Source of the DNA: JBBTWV01 sp038062615
GTDB taxonomy: Bacteria; Patescibacteriota; Gracilibacteria; UBA1369; UM-FILTER-53-11
Reading direction: 5' to 3'
NCBI GenBank assembly: GCA_038062615.1
Contig: JBBTWV010000030.1
Coordinates: forward strand, 1 to 6,172
Length of the DNA stretch: 6,172 bases
Made by a program: the position numbers and the translations under genes. The notes beneath the pieces were generated by a model, which saw only the letters and a program-made list of their open reading frames with translations, was not told the DNA's origin and did not search any database. Shown in pieces: positions 1 to 6,005 of the stretch. The first letter of the stretch is position 1. Each line of letters begins with the position of its first letter.

Positions 1-261
1 CACCACATTGGCCGTAAATTTTGGGTTTCTTGCATTATTGCGAATGGCAACCAGCGTATTTTTTGGCATATCGCTCTTTAAATCCAGTGGTGTTGCTGTT
101 TCCCATCCATTTGGAATTTGCATGAAAAACGCCTCCGTTCCATAAATATGAAATCCCTCAATGGGTGCCTCAGCCGAAGGAGTGCTGCTGCCGCCAAAAC
201 CCAAACAACCTGAGAGGACGAGTGGAATTCCGATTATAAGAGTGAGAAATAATTTTTTCAT
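1..261 (-). CDS. Putative lipoprotein, N-terminal part (runs off the left edge)
   Basis: Reading the minus strand from the ATG at 261 gives 87 codons with no stop before the window edge, so the C-terminus is missing. The protein begins MKKLFLTLIIGIPLVLSGC. This is a classic lipoprotein signal: two lysines, a hydrophobic stretch at residues 4-16, then the lipobox L16-S17-G18-C19. Lipidation is expected on Cys19 after signal peptidase II cleavage. A Gly/Ser/Pro-rich linker follows (about residues 21-34), then a start such as FHIYGTEAFFMQIPNGWE. That start resembles PsbP/DcrB-like domains of small bacterial lipoproteins (recalled family style, not tested). The gene is divergent from rimK. There is no Shine-Dalgarno sequence just upstream; a TATGAT box 6 nt before the ATG suggests a very short or absent leader. 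The role is unknown; it is probably membrane-anchored and faces outward. Confidence 0.82.
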   Translation of the reverse strand, partial: MKKLFLTLIIGIPLVLSGCLGFGGSSTPSAEAPIEGFHIYGTEAFFMQIPNGWETATPLDLKSDMPKNTLVAIRNNARNPKFTANVV

Positions 262-267
262 GGCCAA

Positions 268-278
268 ATCATATCATA
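268..278 (-). promoter_or_regulatory. Candidate -10 element of the left-edge lipoprotein gene
   Basis: The minus strand reads TATGATATGAT here, two overlapping TATGAT boxes (268-273 and 273-278). The nearer box ends 7 nt before the A of the ATG at 261, so the transcript could begin on the start codon itself. No good -35 hexamer is present at 16-18 bp spacing, so the call is weak. Confidence 0.3.
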
Positions 279-300
279 AAAACCCCTGGTAATTCTTAGG

Positions 301-328
301 TTGCGTTTTATTTTGGAATACGTACAAT
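301..328 (+). promoter_or_regulatory. Candidate promoter of the rimK-like gene
   Basis: TTGCGT at 301-306 and TACAAT at 323-328 are separated by 16 bp, matching the sigma70-type pattern (4/6 and 5/6). The predicted transcript start is near 335. This helps choose the start codon of the downstream gene: the first in-frame ATG (327) lies inside the -10 box, whereas the ATG at 357 would have a leader of about 22 nt. Confidence 0.5.
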
Positions 329-356
329 GTGGCCATTCTTTACCCCCTTGTTTTTT

Positions 357-1319
357 ATGGGTTTACCAGTGAAAATTGGCATCCTCTCTTTTACGTCTCT
401 TAATCAAAAGAAGGAAAATATCGGTAATATTATGCTCCAAAAGGCAGCACGTGATTGCGGCTATAAAGTCCGTGTTTATCGCCATGCGCATTTCCAGTTT
501 ACCTTTGATCCCAATCACCCCAGCCTTCAATATAAAAATGAGCCGTTTGCTCCGCCAGATGTCATGATTGTTCGAGCTTCGGTTCTTACGAATGTGGATT
601 CGGAGGTCACCATAGTAAAGCAGCTCCAACTCATGGGAATTCCCGTCATTAACCATTATCTGCCGATTGTTCGGGCTAAAAATAAAGTGGCTACCATGCA
701 GATCCTCAGCCATAAAGGGATCCCCATCCCTAAGACGGCCGTCATTCATCATGTGGATAATATTGACGCAGCGGTGCAGACGATTGGCCGTTTTCCTTTA
801 ATTATTAAGATGCCCCAAGGAAGCGAGGGTATTGGTGTTTCTATTCTTGAGTCCAGCCGGTCGCTCCGGTCTATGCTCGACCTCATGGAAAATAACTTTC
901 GCAACAATCTCATTATTGTTCAAGAGTATGTAAAAGAGGCCAAGGGTAAGGATATTCGTGTCTTTATTGTGGGTGGAAAGATTGTGGCGGCGATGGAACG
1001 AAAAGCCAAACGCGGTGAGTTTCGCTCCAATTTTGAGCGCGGTGGTAGCGTTTCTATTACCGATTTGAGCGAAGAAGAAAAAGATATTTCTTTGCAGGCG
1101 GCCAAAGCTATTGGGCTGGATGTTGCTGGCGTGGATGTGATTCGAACCGTGGAGGGTCCAAAAATATTAGAGGTGAACGCCAATCCGGGGTTAGAAGGCA
1201 TCACGCAGGCCACCGGTATTAATGTGGCTCAACATATTTTGATGTACGCCGAAAAAGTTGGCCGTCAAAAACGCTGGTTACTCATTGAAAAAAAGGAAGT
1301 TGCCGTGGAATCTGTTTGA
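357..1319 (+). CDS. rimK: RimK-family ATP-grasp ligase (ribosomal protein S6 glutamate ligase-like)
   Basis: This 320-residue protein aligns along its length with E. coli RimK (300 aa), which uses ATP to add glutamates to the C-terminus of ribosomal protein S6. Visible from the chosen start are a pre-ATP-grasp domain (about 1-105), the NKVATMQIL segment (about 109-117) and ATP-binding Lys151 with the glycine loop GSEGIGV (155-161). Next come QEYVKEAKGKDIR (189-201), the ERKAKRGEFRSN block and the metal-binding set Asp260, Glu272, Asn274 in GVD and LEVNANPG. The 12 and 2 residue spacings equal those of E. coli Asp248/Glu260/Asn262. All catalytic positions appear intact. Start choice: ATG 327 adds a hydrophobic decapeptide and lies inside a predicted -10 box. 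ATG 357 is preferred; GTG 369 would match the E. coli N-terminus exactly. Relatives such as LysX and other amino-acid ligases share this fold, so the substrate is inferred. The gene ends in TGA, 6 bp from the convergent ydcF-like gene. Confidence 0.9.
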   Translation: MGLPVKIGILSFTSLNQKKENIGNIMLQKAARDCGYKVRVYRHAHFQFTFDPNHPSLQYKNEPFAPPDVMIVRASVLTNVDSEVTIVKQLQLMGIPVINHYLPIVRAKNKVATMQILSHKGIPIPKTAVIHHVDNIDAAVQTIGRFPLIIKMPQGSEGIGVSILESSRSLRSMLDLMENNFRNNLIIVQEYVKEAKGKDIRVFIVGGKIVAAMERKAKRGEFRSNFERGGSVSITDLSEEEKDISLQAAKAIGLDVAGVDVIRTVEGPKILEVNANPGLEGITQATGINVAQHILMYAEKVGRQKRWLLIEKKEVAVESV

Positions 1320-1325
1320 AAAAAG

Positions 1326-1913
1326 TTAAATATCAAAAAAAATATGCAGTACGGAAAGAAGTGTTTCTCTTCCCATATATACGGCTTCCAGCCAAGGTTT
1401 TTTGGATATCGGGCTTGTTTGGGTAGGTGAGGGGAGCGCGTCAATTCTCAAATCATGCGCAATGGAGACGGCACGGTACATGTGAAAAGGATCGCTCACA
1501 ATAATGATTTTTGCAAAGCGACGCTCTTTGGCAATTTCGCTTATCCTCGTCATATTTTGTTTGGTAGTCTGGCTCTGATTTTCTGTAAAAATTTTTTCTG
1601 CTGGAACACCTCTGCCTACTAAATATTTTTTACCCACCTCCCCTTCGGAATTTTTTTCGCCTGGAAAAGTTCCGCCGGTGGTGATGATGTAAGGTGCGAT
1701 TCCTTTTTGAAAAAGTTCATAGGCATGCTCCAGTCGTGCTTCAAAAACAGGAGACGGCTTACCCGCGTACTGTGCGGCGCCTAGCACGGCAATTGCATCA
1801 GCTGGCTGAGCTTGGTCCAGTTGTGCCGTTTGGTAAACGCGAAAAAAGAACCAGCCAAAAACCGCTAGAAAGATCCCGGCCAAACCAAAAATAATTTTGA
1901 GAAGCTTACGCAT
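1326..1913 (-). CDS. YdcF/SanA/ElyC-like DUF218 membrane-anchored protein
   Basis: This 195-residue protein has a basic start (MRKLLK) and one hydrophobic segment at about residues 4-26, typical of a signal anchor that puts the rest outside the membrane. The soluble part has the DUF218 pattern in order: ADAIAVLGAAQ (38-48), an ARLEHAYELFQKG helix (59-71), TTGG (78-81), the SEGEVGKKYL...GVP block (89-104), ENQSQTTKQN (111-120) and the VSDPFHMYRA motif (139-148) with the conserved His144 and Arg147. The length fits the SanA/YdcF group. Relatives in E. coli (SanA, ElyC, YdcF) affect envelope integrity and peptidoglycan or carrier-lipid metabolism, but their chemistry is poorly defined, so a specific reaction is not claimed. 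It starts 15 nt after clpP on the same strand and is probably co-transcribed with it. No Shine-Dalgarno sequence is evident. The stop is TAA. Confidence 0.85.
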   Translation of the reverse strand: MRKLLKIIFGLAGIFLAVFGWFFFRVYQTAQLDQAQPADAIAVLGAAQYAGKPSPVFEARLEHAYELFQKGIAPYIITTGGTFPGEKNSEGEVGKKYLVGRGVPAEKIFTENQSQTTKQNMTRISEIAKERRFAKIIIVSDPFHMYRAVSIAHDLRIDALPSPTQTSPISKKPWLEAVYMGRETLLSVLHIFFDI

Positions 1914-1928
1914 TACGTTCTAGGTTCC

Positions 1929-2594
1929 CTAAGCAAGATTGACGGGCCGCTTTTCCACAATTCTATCAATGAGGCCGTAGGTAAGCGCCTCTTGAGCCGT
2001 GAGGAAGTTATCGCGATCCGTGTCTTTTTCCACTTGTTTCAGGGGCTTGCCTGAATGTTTGGCAAGAATTTTATTCAACCGTTCCTTCATTTTAATGATG
2101 TGGGTCGCATGAATAGCAATATCGGTAGCCTGTCCTTCAATTCCACCGAGCGGTTGGTGGATCATGATTTCTGCATTTGGGAGAGAAAAACGTTTTCCAT
2201 TAGCGCCGCCAGTCAGCAAAATGGCTCCCATGGATGCCGCCATACCAATGCAAACCGTCACCACGTCCGGCTTAATGTACTGCATGGTGTCATAAATGGC
2301 CATTCCGGCTGTTACATGTCCGCCTGGACTTTGAATGTACATAATGATGTCTTTGGAAGGGCTCTCGTTTTCAAGAAAAAGAAGCTGGGCAATAACGGCG
2401 TTGGCAACCTGGTCGTTAATGGCGCTTCCCAAAAAAACGATGCGATCTTTGAGGAGGCGAGAATATATGTCGTAAGCTCTTTCCCCGCCACTTACCTTTT
2501 CAATAACGGTAGGAATAAGAATGCTGTTTTGTGCCGCTTGACCTCCTCCAGACATCTGTCCGGCTCCTGCTTTTGTATTGGTAACCATTTTCAT
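1929..2594 (-). CDS. clpP: ATP-dependent Clp protease proteolytic subunit ClpP
   Basis: This 221-residue serine protease forms the barrel-shaped cytoplasmic chamber that degrades proteins fed to it by ClpX/ClpA/ClpC-type ATPases. The ClpP signatures are plain: IPTVIE...GERAYDIYSRLLKDRIVFL (27-55), the IQSPGG oxyanion loop (87-92), GMAASMGA with nucleophile Ser121, MIHQPLGG with His146, and TDRDNF with Asp195. The Ser-His (25) and His-Asp (49) spacings equal those of E. coli ClpP, so the triad is complete. The start has a Gly/Gln/Ser-rich extension of about 24 residues before the conserved core, which may be a propeptide or a disordered tail. ATG 2594 is used; Met3 (ATG 2588) is an alternative. 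It is the first gene of a probable unit with the DUF218 gene. No Clp ATPase lies in the window. Product identity is secure. Confidence 0.97.
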   Translation of the reverse strand: MKMVTNTKAGAGQMSGGGQAAQNSILIPTVIEKVSGGERAYDIYSRLLKDRIVFLGSAINDQVANAVIAQLLFLENESPSKDIIMYIQSPGGHVTAGMAIYDTMQYIKPDVVTVCIGMAASMGAILLTGGANGKRFSLPNAEIMIHQPLGGIEGQATDIAIHATHIIKMKERLNKILAKHSGKPLKQVEKDTDRDNFLTAQEALTYGLIDRIVEKRPVNLA

Positions 2595-2628
2595 AAATAT
2601 AAATTAAATTTTAAATGACGACCTATAA

Positions 2629-2657
2629 ATTGTACCTTATTTAGGTAAATTTTTCTA
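2629..2657 (-). promoter_or_regulatory. Candidate clpP promoter
   Basis: On the minus strand TAGAAA (2652-2657, 4/6 to TTGACA) and TACAAT (2629-2634, 5/6 to TATAAT) are separated by 17 bp. The predicted start is near 2622, giving an AT-rich leader of about 28 nt without a Shine-Dalgarno sequence. The -35 box overlaps the 13-bp repeat at 2654-2666. Confidence 0.42.
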
Positions 2658-2666
2658 TCGCGGAGA
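2654..2666 (+). repeat. 13-bp direct repeat, copy 1 (upstream of the repeat-protein promoter)
   Basis: TCTATCGCGGAGA occurs here and again, exactly and in the same orientation, at 5911-5923. Here it lies between the divergent clpP and repeat-protein promoters, centred about 62 bp upstream of the predicted plus-strand start. It could be a regulator site or chance; see findings. Confidence 0.5.
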
Positions 2667-2686
2667 GATTTTGCAACGTACAGGAG

Positions 2687-2715
2687 TTGACAGTTTATGT
2701 AAAAAATGATATCAT
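2687..2715 (+). promoter_or_regulatory. Strong sigma70-type promoter predicting a leaderless mRNA
   Basis: A perfect -35 TTGACA (2687-2692) is followed after exactly 17 bp by TATCAT (2710-2715, 5/6). The expected start, 7 nt past the -10 box, is position 2722, which is the A of the ATG of the next gene. There is no room for a ribosome binding site, so translation would begin on a leaderless transcript. Confidence 0.75.
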
Positions 2716-2721
2716 TATGTA

Positions 2722-4185
2722 ATGAATAATATGCCGCACAAAAAATGGATATTGGTAATGGCGTTTATTTTATTCTCGGCATTTGCCTCAAGCACCCTTT
2801 TGGCAGCAACTACTGTTGGCAGTACCCAGCTTTCCACGGATGGAAATTTAACCGTGAATGGAAATACAACATTGGGAAATGGAACGGGTGATACTATCAC
2901 TCTACAAGGTTCCGGCACGTATACTCTGGGCAGCGTAAATTCTTTTCAAATAACGGCCACCGGCAGCACTCTGAATACTGTTTCACCCTTAACCATCACG
3001 ACGACTTCCGCGACAGATGCAAATGCCGGAGTTTCCTCGGTCTATACACAGAGTTCCGGCGCGACAGGAGAGCAGGCGGCGTTTCTTACCATTGCGACAC
3101 AAAGTTCTTCAAGCGGTGGTAACCTTTATGGTTTCCAAGTTGAAGAGTTGCAAGGAACCGCGAGCTCCGGCACCGAGGCCGCATTTTACCAACGAGGAAC
3201 GGCTTGGGACTACGGTTTGTTGACTCAGGATACAATCAGGCATGAACTTTCCGGAGGCGTTCAAGTTCTTTTGGCTAGCACGTCGGCAACCACGCTCAAT
3301 TCCGGAGGACATCTTAATCTTGATATCACTACGGCGGGGCCTACAACCGGAACGGGGCCTGTAGAAGGTATTGGTGTCAACTTAACTCCATCAGGCAATA
3401 CAGGAAGCGATGCCGATACATTTGCGGGCATTGGCCTTCATATAAATAACAGCACCACCGATGCTGCCACCGACGATAACATATATGGTATCAATATTTT
3501 CAGCCTTTCCGGTACCGCAAAGGATGCAGATGACACGGCCATGTACATCGATCAGGCAGGCTGGGACGACGGCATTAAAATCGACCTTTCGCAGCCTGAC
3601 GATAGTGATGCGACCGATACGGATCAGGGTATCCTTATAAACGCGGCAACTTCAGCCAGCAACGATGCCGATACCATTGTTGGCATAAAAATTTCAGATT
3701 TAACCGTGACCGGTGGCGGTGCGCCATTTGAGCGCGGCCTTCAAATAGGCGGCGGTTGGGATGCAAACCTTTTCTTCGATGATACAACTTCAACAATACA
3801 AATTGCCAATACCGGAACATTCACTTTTGAAGATTCTGGTGGGAATGATTTGCTTACGCTTTCCGACAGCAGTGATTTGGGAAACGTCGGAATAACCGGC
3901 ACACTGACAGTTGGAAGTGGTACTGCCATAAGTAAAATCCTTAAAGGAACCTGCACGGTTGATCCGCCGGACCTTGCCGCAAACGCTACGGGAACAGCTT
4001 CGTGCACATCAACGGGAACACTGGCCAATGATACTGTTTTCTTAACGCCTCGTGCAGCTCCTAGTACACAAACGTGGTCCGTTGATACCGTAGGTTCAGG
4101 GAGCATTACCATCCGATTCCAGGAATCCGGAACCGATGGAGGAGATCCGGCGTCAGGCACATGGGATTGGACAGCCATTCGTTAG
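2722..4185 (+). CDS. Secreted beta-rich repeat protein (surface fibre/adhesin-like)
   Basis: This 487-residue protein has a Sec signal peptide (KK at 7-8, hydrophobic core about 9-27, likely cleavage near A28/A29). Residues 30-95 are short Thr/Asn/Gly-rich beta repeats such as NLTVNGNTTLGN. A longer module with a conserved G..W-D-x-G end recurs at 134-170, 253-288 and 319-354. Between 214 and 260 the motif GI.(V/L/I) recurs every 20 residues exactly (G216, G236, G256), suggesting a solenoid or trimeric fibre. Residues 405-487 form a compact C-terminal domain starting KGTCTVDPPDLAANATGTAS and ending SGTWDWTAIR. It resembles the tip domains of phage tail fibres and CPR surface proteins; Cys411 and Cys428 could pair. 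There is no transmembrane anchor or sortase motif. The ATG at 2722 coincides with the predicted transcript start; ATG 2731 is an alternative. The stop is TAG. Function is not proven: a surface appendage or adhesin is inferred. Confidence 0.82.
   Translation: MNNMPHKKWILVMAFILFSAFASSTLLAATTVGSTQLSTDGNLTVNGNTTLGNGTGDTITLQGSGTYTLGSVNSFQITATGSTLNTVSPLTITTTSATDANAGVSSVYTQSSGATGEQAAFLTIATQSSSSGGNLYGFQVEELQGTASSGTEAAFYQRGTAWDYGLLTQDTIRHELSGGVQVLLASTSATTLNSGGHLNLDITTAGPTTGTGPVEGIGVNLTPSGNTGSDADTFAGIGLHINNSTTDAATDDNIYGINIFSLSGTAKDADDTAMYIDQAGWDDGIKIDLSQPDDSDATDTDQGILINAATSASNDADTIVGIKISDLTVTGGGAPFERGLQIGGGWDANLFFDDTTSTIQIANTGTFTFEDSGGNDLLTLSDSSDLGNVGITGTLTVGSGTAISKILKGTCTVDPPDLAANATGTASCTSTGTLANDTVFLTPRAAPSTQTWSVDTVGSGSITIRFQESGTDGGDPASGTWDWTAIR
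3121..3231 (+). repeat. Repeat-protein module A (YG...GTA...AWDYGL type)
   Basis: This encodes residues 134-170, with the key pattern Y136-G137, L143-Q-G-T-A, A153-A-F-Y-Q and G159-T-A-W162-D-Y-G. It is similar in length (37 residues) and layout to modules at 3478-3585 and 3676-3783. The similarity is at protein level; the DNA is not an exact repeat. Confidence 0.6.
3367..3546 (+). repeat. Three consecutive 20-residue solenoid units
   Basis: Residues 216-275 fall into three units of exactly 20 residues, starting GIGVN, GIGLH and GINIF, each carrying an Asp-rich turn such as SDADT, ATDD or DADDT before the next GI. A fourth, looser unit starts at G303 (GILIN) and runs 18 residues to G321 (GIKIS). 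The third unit overlaps module B. Confidence 0.65.
3478..3585 (+). repeat. Repeat-protein module B
   Basis: This encodes residues 253-288: NIYGINIFSLSGTA, then DTAMYIDQAGWDDGIKID. It is the best preserved copy of the module, with the Y-G, L-S-G-T-A, A-x-Y and G-W-D-D-G positions all present. Confidence 0.6.
3676..3783 (+). repeat. Repeat-protein module C
   Basis: This encodes residues 319-354: IVGIKISDLTVTGGG, then ERGLQIGGGWDANLFFDD. It keeps the V/Y-G-I, D-L-T and G-G-W-D positions but has a shorter, Gly-rich middle. Confidence 0.55.
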
Positions 4186-4198
4186 GGCCTGTGCACAC

Positions 4199-5560
4199 CT
4201 ATCGAGATGTTTGATGAGGTGTCACCTCAGCCTGGTCTATCCACTTGGGAAAATAGAGTTCCGTAGGACGTATTTCCACATATCGAACTTCCATGAGATT
4301 TCGGACATTAACGGCCCAGTCCGCGACATAAACTATAAATGCTCCGTCGGGAGAAGCGTGGGCATTGGGCTGGCTGTGATGCGTTGTTCCCCCATCATAA
4401 CTATTTTCATGATCAACAATGACGGTTATTGTTCCAGTCCTGATATTTACTATTACAATTTTACCGGAATACGGAGAATCCTCAGGCCAATCGTACTGCT
4501 GAGTGAAAATGACATTTTCATTGTCAACGAATGTCGCGTGGCTTCCAAGAATTCCCCGGTAATCATGAATAATATTTCCTTGGCGATCAATGATATAGCC
4601 TTCTTGCCCGCAGACAATTCTTGTACCGTCCGGATTCGCATTTGAATGGGAGCATTCGAGCGGGAGCCTATAAGCTTGCCATTCTTCAATATTGTGCGGC
4701 ATTTCTTCCTCTTCTTTAAGAGAAATAAGAAATGGATGGTTAAAAATACCATTGTAATCCCTCTGGCCGTCGGCAGTTAATCCCCGCGTGAGAAAGAAAA
4801 TAGTATTATTATCGACAAATTGCGGACGGTCCATATAAAATTCTTTTTCCAAATCGAGCGTATATATTCTTCGATATCCGGTGCCATCAACATTCATGAC
4901 AAAAAGACCGCGATGATAATCTTTTCCATCTTCGCCGTGTCCTTCCTCCACTCCTAAAAATTTATCTCCATCGGGACTCACATGGAGAAAAGTTATAAAT
5001 AAATCATTGCCATACGGCAAAGAAATTCTCCTTTCTTCGCCGGTATCCGCATTCACGGCTAAAATTTTGCCGTGTTCGCCGATAAAAATTTCTTTCCCAT
5101 CGTGCGACCAACACGGACCAAACCCAATTTCACCGCTTCTCTGCCAGGAAACTTGCGTCCTTAGCACACGTATTTTTCTAGTATTTAAATTTTGAAGATA
5201 AAGACGAGTTTTACCATCAGATGGCCCTCTCTCCCCCAATCCTCTTTCCGACAAAAACAAAAATTCATAGGATCCTCTTGGCAGTCCTGGTCTCCAGCCT
5301 GATGGCTCTCCATAAAATACATCGTCATAAATCATATTGCGCGTACCTTCAATCACGCGCGTGCCAATCTCGCTCCGCCCAATGACACTCATTTCAGAAT
5401 CTTCAAGTTCATCCACGGGATATATGTCTGGAACAGCTCCGGATGCTTCTTCTTGAGGATCAAGCGGCGATGCTTCACTTCCGCAAGCAATGGGAGTAAG
5501 CGGCATTATCAAATGGCCGAGCAAAAGCGCATTCCTTACCATTATTTTTATAGAATGCAT
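4199..5560 (-). CDS. Secreted PD40/TolB-like beta-propeller, probable lipoprotein
   Basis: From the ATG at 5560 the protein has 453 residues. It begins with a basic segment (MHSIKIMVRN), a hydrophobic core, and PLTPIAC with Cys26. The lipobox is imperfect (Pro at -3), but a lipid-anchored exported protein is likely. An acidic Pro/Glu linker follows (about 27-55). The rest is propeller-like, with repeated PD40/WD40-type blade motifs: CWSHDGKEI, VSPDGDKFL, ANPDGTRIV and ASPDGAFIV, each followed by a beta strand. This is the pattern of TolB C-terminal and oligogalacturonate-lyase-like propellers. Start choice: the frame stays open to ATG 5653, but that adds 31 charged residues before the signal peptide. 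ATG 5542 would put Cys at residue 20 and is equally plausible. No Shine-Dalgarno sequence or convincing promoter was seen. The gene ends in TAG, 13 bp from the convergent repeat-protein gene. Ligand and role are unknown; there is no catalytic motif I recognise. Confidence 0.8.
   Translation of the reverse strand: MHSIKIMVRNALLLGHLIMPLTPIACGSEASPLDPQEEASGAVPDIYPVDELEDSEMSVIGRSEIGTRVIEGTRNMIYDDVFYGEPSGWRPGLPRGSYEFLFLSERGLGERGPSDGKTRLYLQNLNTRKIRVLRTQVSWQRSGEIGFGPCWSHDGKEIFIGEHGKILAVNADTGEERRISLPYGNDLFITFLHVSPDGDKFLGVEEGHGEDGKDYHRGLFVMNVDGTGYRRIYTLDLEKEFYMDRPQFVDNNTIFFLTRGLTADGQRDYNGIFNHPFLISLKEEEEMPHNIEEWQAYRLPLECSHSNANPDGTRIVCGQEGYIIDRQGNIIHDYRGILGSHATFVDNENVIFTQQYDWPEDSPYSGKIVIVNIRTGTITVIVDHENSYDGGTTHHSQPNAHASPDGAFIVYVADWAVNVRNLMEVRYVEIRPTELYFPKWIDQAEVTPHQTSR
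4215..4229. repeat. Perfect 7-bp inverted repeat near the convergent gene ends
   Basis: TGAGGTG-T-CACCTCA is a perfect palindrome around one central base. It lies in the last codons of the propeller gene and 30 bp past the stop of the repeat-protein gene. Neither strand has a T-run after it, so it is not a standard intrinsic terminator. Confidence 0.45.
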
Positions 5561-5588
5561 GAATTTTGAAACTGGCGTACCAACTTTC

Positions 5589-5879
5589 TCATTGAGCGAA
5601 CGGAGATCCACTTCCGGATGTGATAGTACTTCCATGGTCTTGTACTTTAGCATTTTTCGGAAGAAAAAAATGTTCGGCGCTTAAATGAACATTGAGCGGT
5701 TTGATCTCAACCTCTCTTTTGTTGCTCTTCACGACATTTCCGGCGATACAAGCACGCAGACGATGTTTCTTGGCCATTCGTACGATTGCTACGGCATCAG
5801 TTTGTGAATCCGTGAAGATGGTATATCCAACACACATGGCTGTTTTTTGCTGTGGCACAGGGATTCTGGTGGACATCAA
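5589..5879 (-). pseudogene. purM: Remnant of purM (AIR synthetase), C-terminal end only
   Basis: This short ORF (TTG 5879 or ATG 5876, 96 or 95 codons) contains, at 5661-5837, a segment reading MCVGYTIFTDSQTDAVAIV, then MAKKHRLRACIAGNVV and KREVEIKPLNVHLSAEHFFL. The order G-Y-x-(I/V)-F, a D/T-A-V-x-I helix, A-x-x-A-G-x-V, then R-x-V-E-I-x-P-L is what I recall for the last 60-70 residues of PurM-type phosphoribosylformylglycinamidine cyclo-ligases. PurM is normally about 330-350 residues. The ATP-binding N-domain and most of the C-domain are absent, and an in-frame TAG at 5895-5897 closes the frame upstream. The tail after residue 73 looks unrelated. It lies between the propeller gene and the rRNA promoter. 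It is probably a decayed remnant; an expressed small protein is possible. The family match is from memory. Confidence 0.45.
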
Positions 5880-5910
5880 CGTGAAAAAACTGATCTATAA
5901 CGGAGAATTG

Positions 5911-5923
5911 TCTATCGCGGAGA
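5911..5923 (+). repeat. 13-bp direct repeat, copy 2 (upstream of the rRNA promoter)
   Basis: TCTATCGCGGAGA, identical to 2654-2666, ends 6 bp before the -35 box of the predicted rRNA promoter (about -53 to -41). UP elements and activator sites commonly lie at this position. Confidence 0.5.
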
Positions 5924-5929
5924 ATCTAT

Positions 5930-5957
5930 TTGACTTTGCAGAAAAGATTGATAGAAT
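5930..5957 (+). promoter_or_regulatory. Predicted rRNA operon promoter
   Basis: TTGACT (5930-5935, 5/6) and TAGAAT (5952-5957, 5/6) are separated by 16 bp, a short spacer like those of E. coli rRNA P1 promoters. The predicted start is G5964, about 149 nt before the 16S 5' end and upstream of a boxA-like site. It is the best plus-strand promoter I see in the 300 bp before 16S. Confidence 0.65.
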
Positions 5958-6005
5958 TTCACTGCTCTGGGCCCTGGACGCCTTTCGCCCACTGGTTTAC
6001 AGATG

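Noticed and set aside
357..1319. Use of the UGA=Gly genetic code (Gracilibacteria/Absconditabacteria)
   Set aside because: rimK ends in TGA right at the expected family length, and the other four intact genes have no internal TGA in 195-487 codons although they are glycine-rich. The standard bacterial code fits.
2055..2618. Plus-strand 187-codon frame over clpP
   Set aside because: It is antisense to clpP, whose catalytic triad and family match are unambiguous; the protein has no recognisable features.
3741..4178. Minus-strand 145-codon frame over the repeat-protein gene
   Set aside because: It is a shadow of the Thr/Gly/Ser-rich coding strand with no family motifs; the plus strand carries the signal peptide, repeats and promoter.
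5561..5653. Upstream extension of the propeller protein to ATG 5653
   Set aside because: It would place 31 charged residues before a clear export signal and overlap the purM-like remnant frame by 65 bp. Starts at 5560 or 5542 give a normal signal peptide.
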